This document shows positions 6,829 to 6,965 of a stretch of DNA of 6,965 nucleotides, one piece after another. A program made the position numbers and the translations under genes. The notes under the pieces are model-generated. The model ran no database searches. It saw only the letters and a program-made list of their open reading frames with translations, and was not told where the DNA came from. Each line of letters starts with the position of its first letter. Position 1 is the stretch's first letter. The DNA comes from an uncultured Actinomycetes bacterium (GTDB lineage: Bacteria > Actinomycetota > Actinomycetes > Nanopelagicales > Nanopelagicaceae): NCBI GenBank assembly GCA_903832395.1, contig CAILBF010000166.1:1-6965 (forward strand), read 5' to 3'.

Positions 6829-6901
6829 GCCCCGATAGCCCAATGGCAGAGGCAGAGGACTTAAAATCCTCCAAGTGTGGGTTCGACCCCCACTCGGGGC
6901 A
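6829..6901 (+). tRNA. tRNA with anticodon UAA (leucine), short variable loop
   Basis: A full cloverleaf can be drawn over 73 bases. The acceptor stem is GCCCCGA (6829–6835) with TCGGGGC (6894–6900), seven perfect pairs, with discriminator A at 6901. The D-arm runs 6838–6853 with a three-pair stem (GCC/GGC) and GG at 6845–6846. The anticodon stem GAGGA/TCCTC (6855–6859 with 6867–6871) closes the loop CTTAAAA, giving anticodon TAA at 6862–6864, which reads UUA leucine. The T-arm stem GTGGG/CCCAC (6877–6881 with 6889–6893) has loop TTCGACC. The 3' CCA is not encoded (CTT follows). The variable region is only five bases (6872–6876), whereas bacterial tRNA-Leu normally has a long variable arm. The D-loop GGCAGA, A73 and A15–T48 are leucine-like. 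The tRNA call is firm; the charging identity is less so. Confidence 0.9.
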
Positions 6902-6965
6902 CTTATCAAGTGCATCAGAGAACTAAATCTGAGCGTAAATTTCCTTATGTAGTTTTATCTTTAAG
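6902..6965 (+). other. Non-coding tail after the tRNA, with a weak hairpin
   Basis: No gene is visible in these 64 bases. TCAGA (6915–6919) and TCTGA (6928–6932) could pair around an 8-base loop, followed by a T-rich stretch (6940–6960) without an uninterrupted T-run. It may be a weak terminator for the tRNA transcript, but the stem is short. The region continues beyond the window. Confidence 0.25.

Noticed and set aside
6575..6874. 99-codon open frame on the - strand across the end of ppx into the tRNA
   Set aside because: It overlaps both a conserved protein end and a structured tRNA on the opposite strand, so it is not a plausible gene.
1..6965. A new defence, mobile or biosynthetic system
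   Set aside because: All protein genes belong to a conserved actinobacterial housekeeping block in its normal order; there are no transposase, integrase, toxin or repeat signatures and no compositional break visible by eye.

Overview
The window looks like a core, vertically inherited stretch of an actinobacterial chromosome. The order mfd – small lipoprotein – mazG – eno – ftsB/divIC – DUF501 – ppx/gppA, all on the + strand, matches the block known from mycobacteria (the Rv1020–Rv1026 neighbourhood of M. tuberculosis) and streptomycetes. Base composition is near 50% GC or slightly below by eye, and TTA leucine codons are common even in eno. Intergenic gaps are tiny. Together this suggests a low-to-moderate-GC, streamlined actinobacterium, for example a freshwater planktonic acI/Nanopelagicales-type lineage. 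The phylum is a strong inference from synteny; the lineage is only a guess.

Layout: Bases 2–2368 are the C-terminal two thirds of the transcription-repair coupling factor Mfd, whose N-terminus lies upstream of the window. A GTGA overlap leads into a 201-aa lipoprotein with a SurA-N-like domain (2365–2970). Nine bases later comes the nucleotide-pool cleaner MazG (2980–3627). An 81-base gap with a good Shine-Dalgarno site and a candidate -10 element precedes enolase (3709–4986). Then follow FtsB/DivIC (4998–5402), a DUF501 protein (5399–5887, GTGA overlap) and a short Ppx/GppA phosphatase (5878–6792, 10-base overlap). A tRNA gene with anticodon UAA (6829–6901) closes the set, and the last 64 bases hold no recognisable gene.

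Functionally the left half (Mfd, MazG) concerns DNA repair and nucleotide-pool sanitation, with an envelope lipoprotein inserted. The right half joins glycolysis (enolase), division (FtsB), an uncharacterised conserved protein (DUF501) and polyphosphate/(p)ppGpp-type phosphate metabolism (Ppx/GppA). The translational overlaps and short gaps suggest two transcription units, mfd–lipoprotein–mazG and eno–ftsB–DUF501–ppx, followed by the tRNA.

There is no mobile element, CRISPR array or clear foreign insertion. The most unusual item is the tRNA: its anticodon (UAA) and D-arm look leucine-like, but it has a five-base variable loop instead of the long variable arm expected of bacterial tRNA-Leu.
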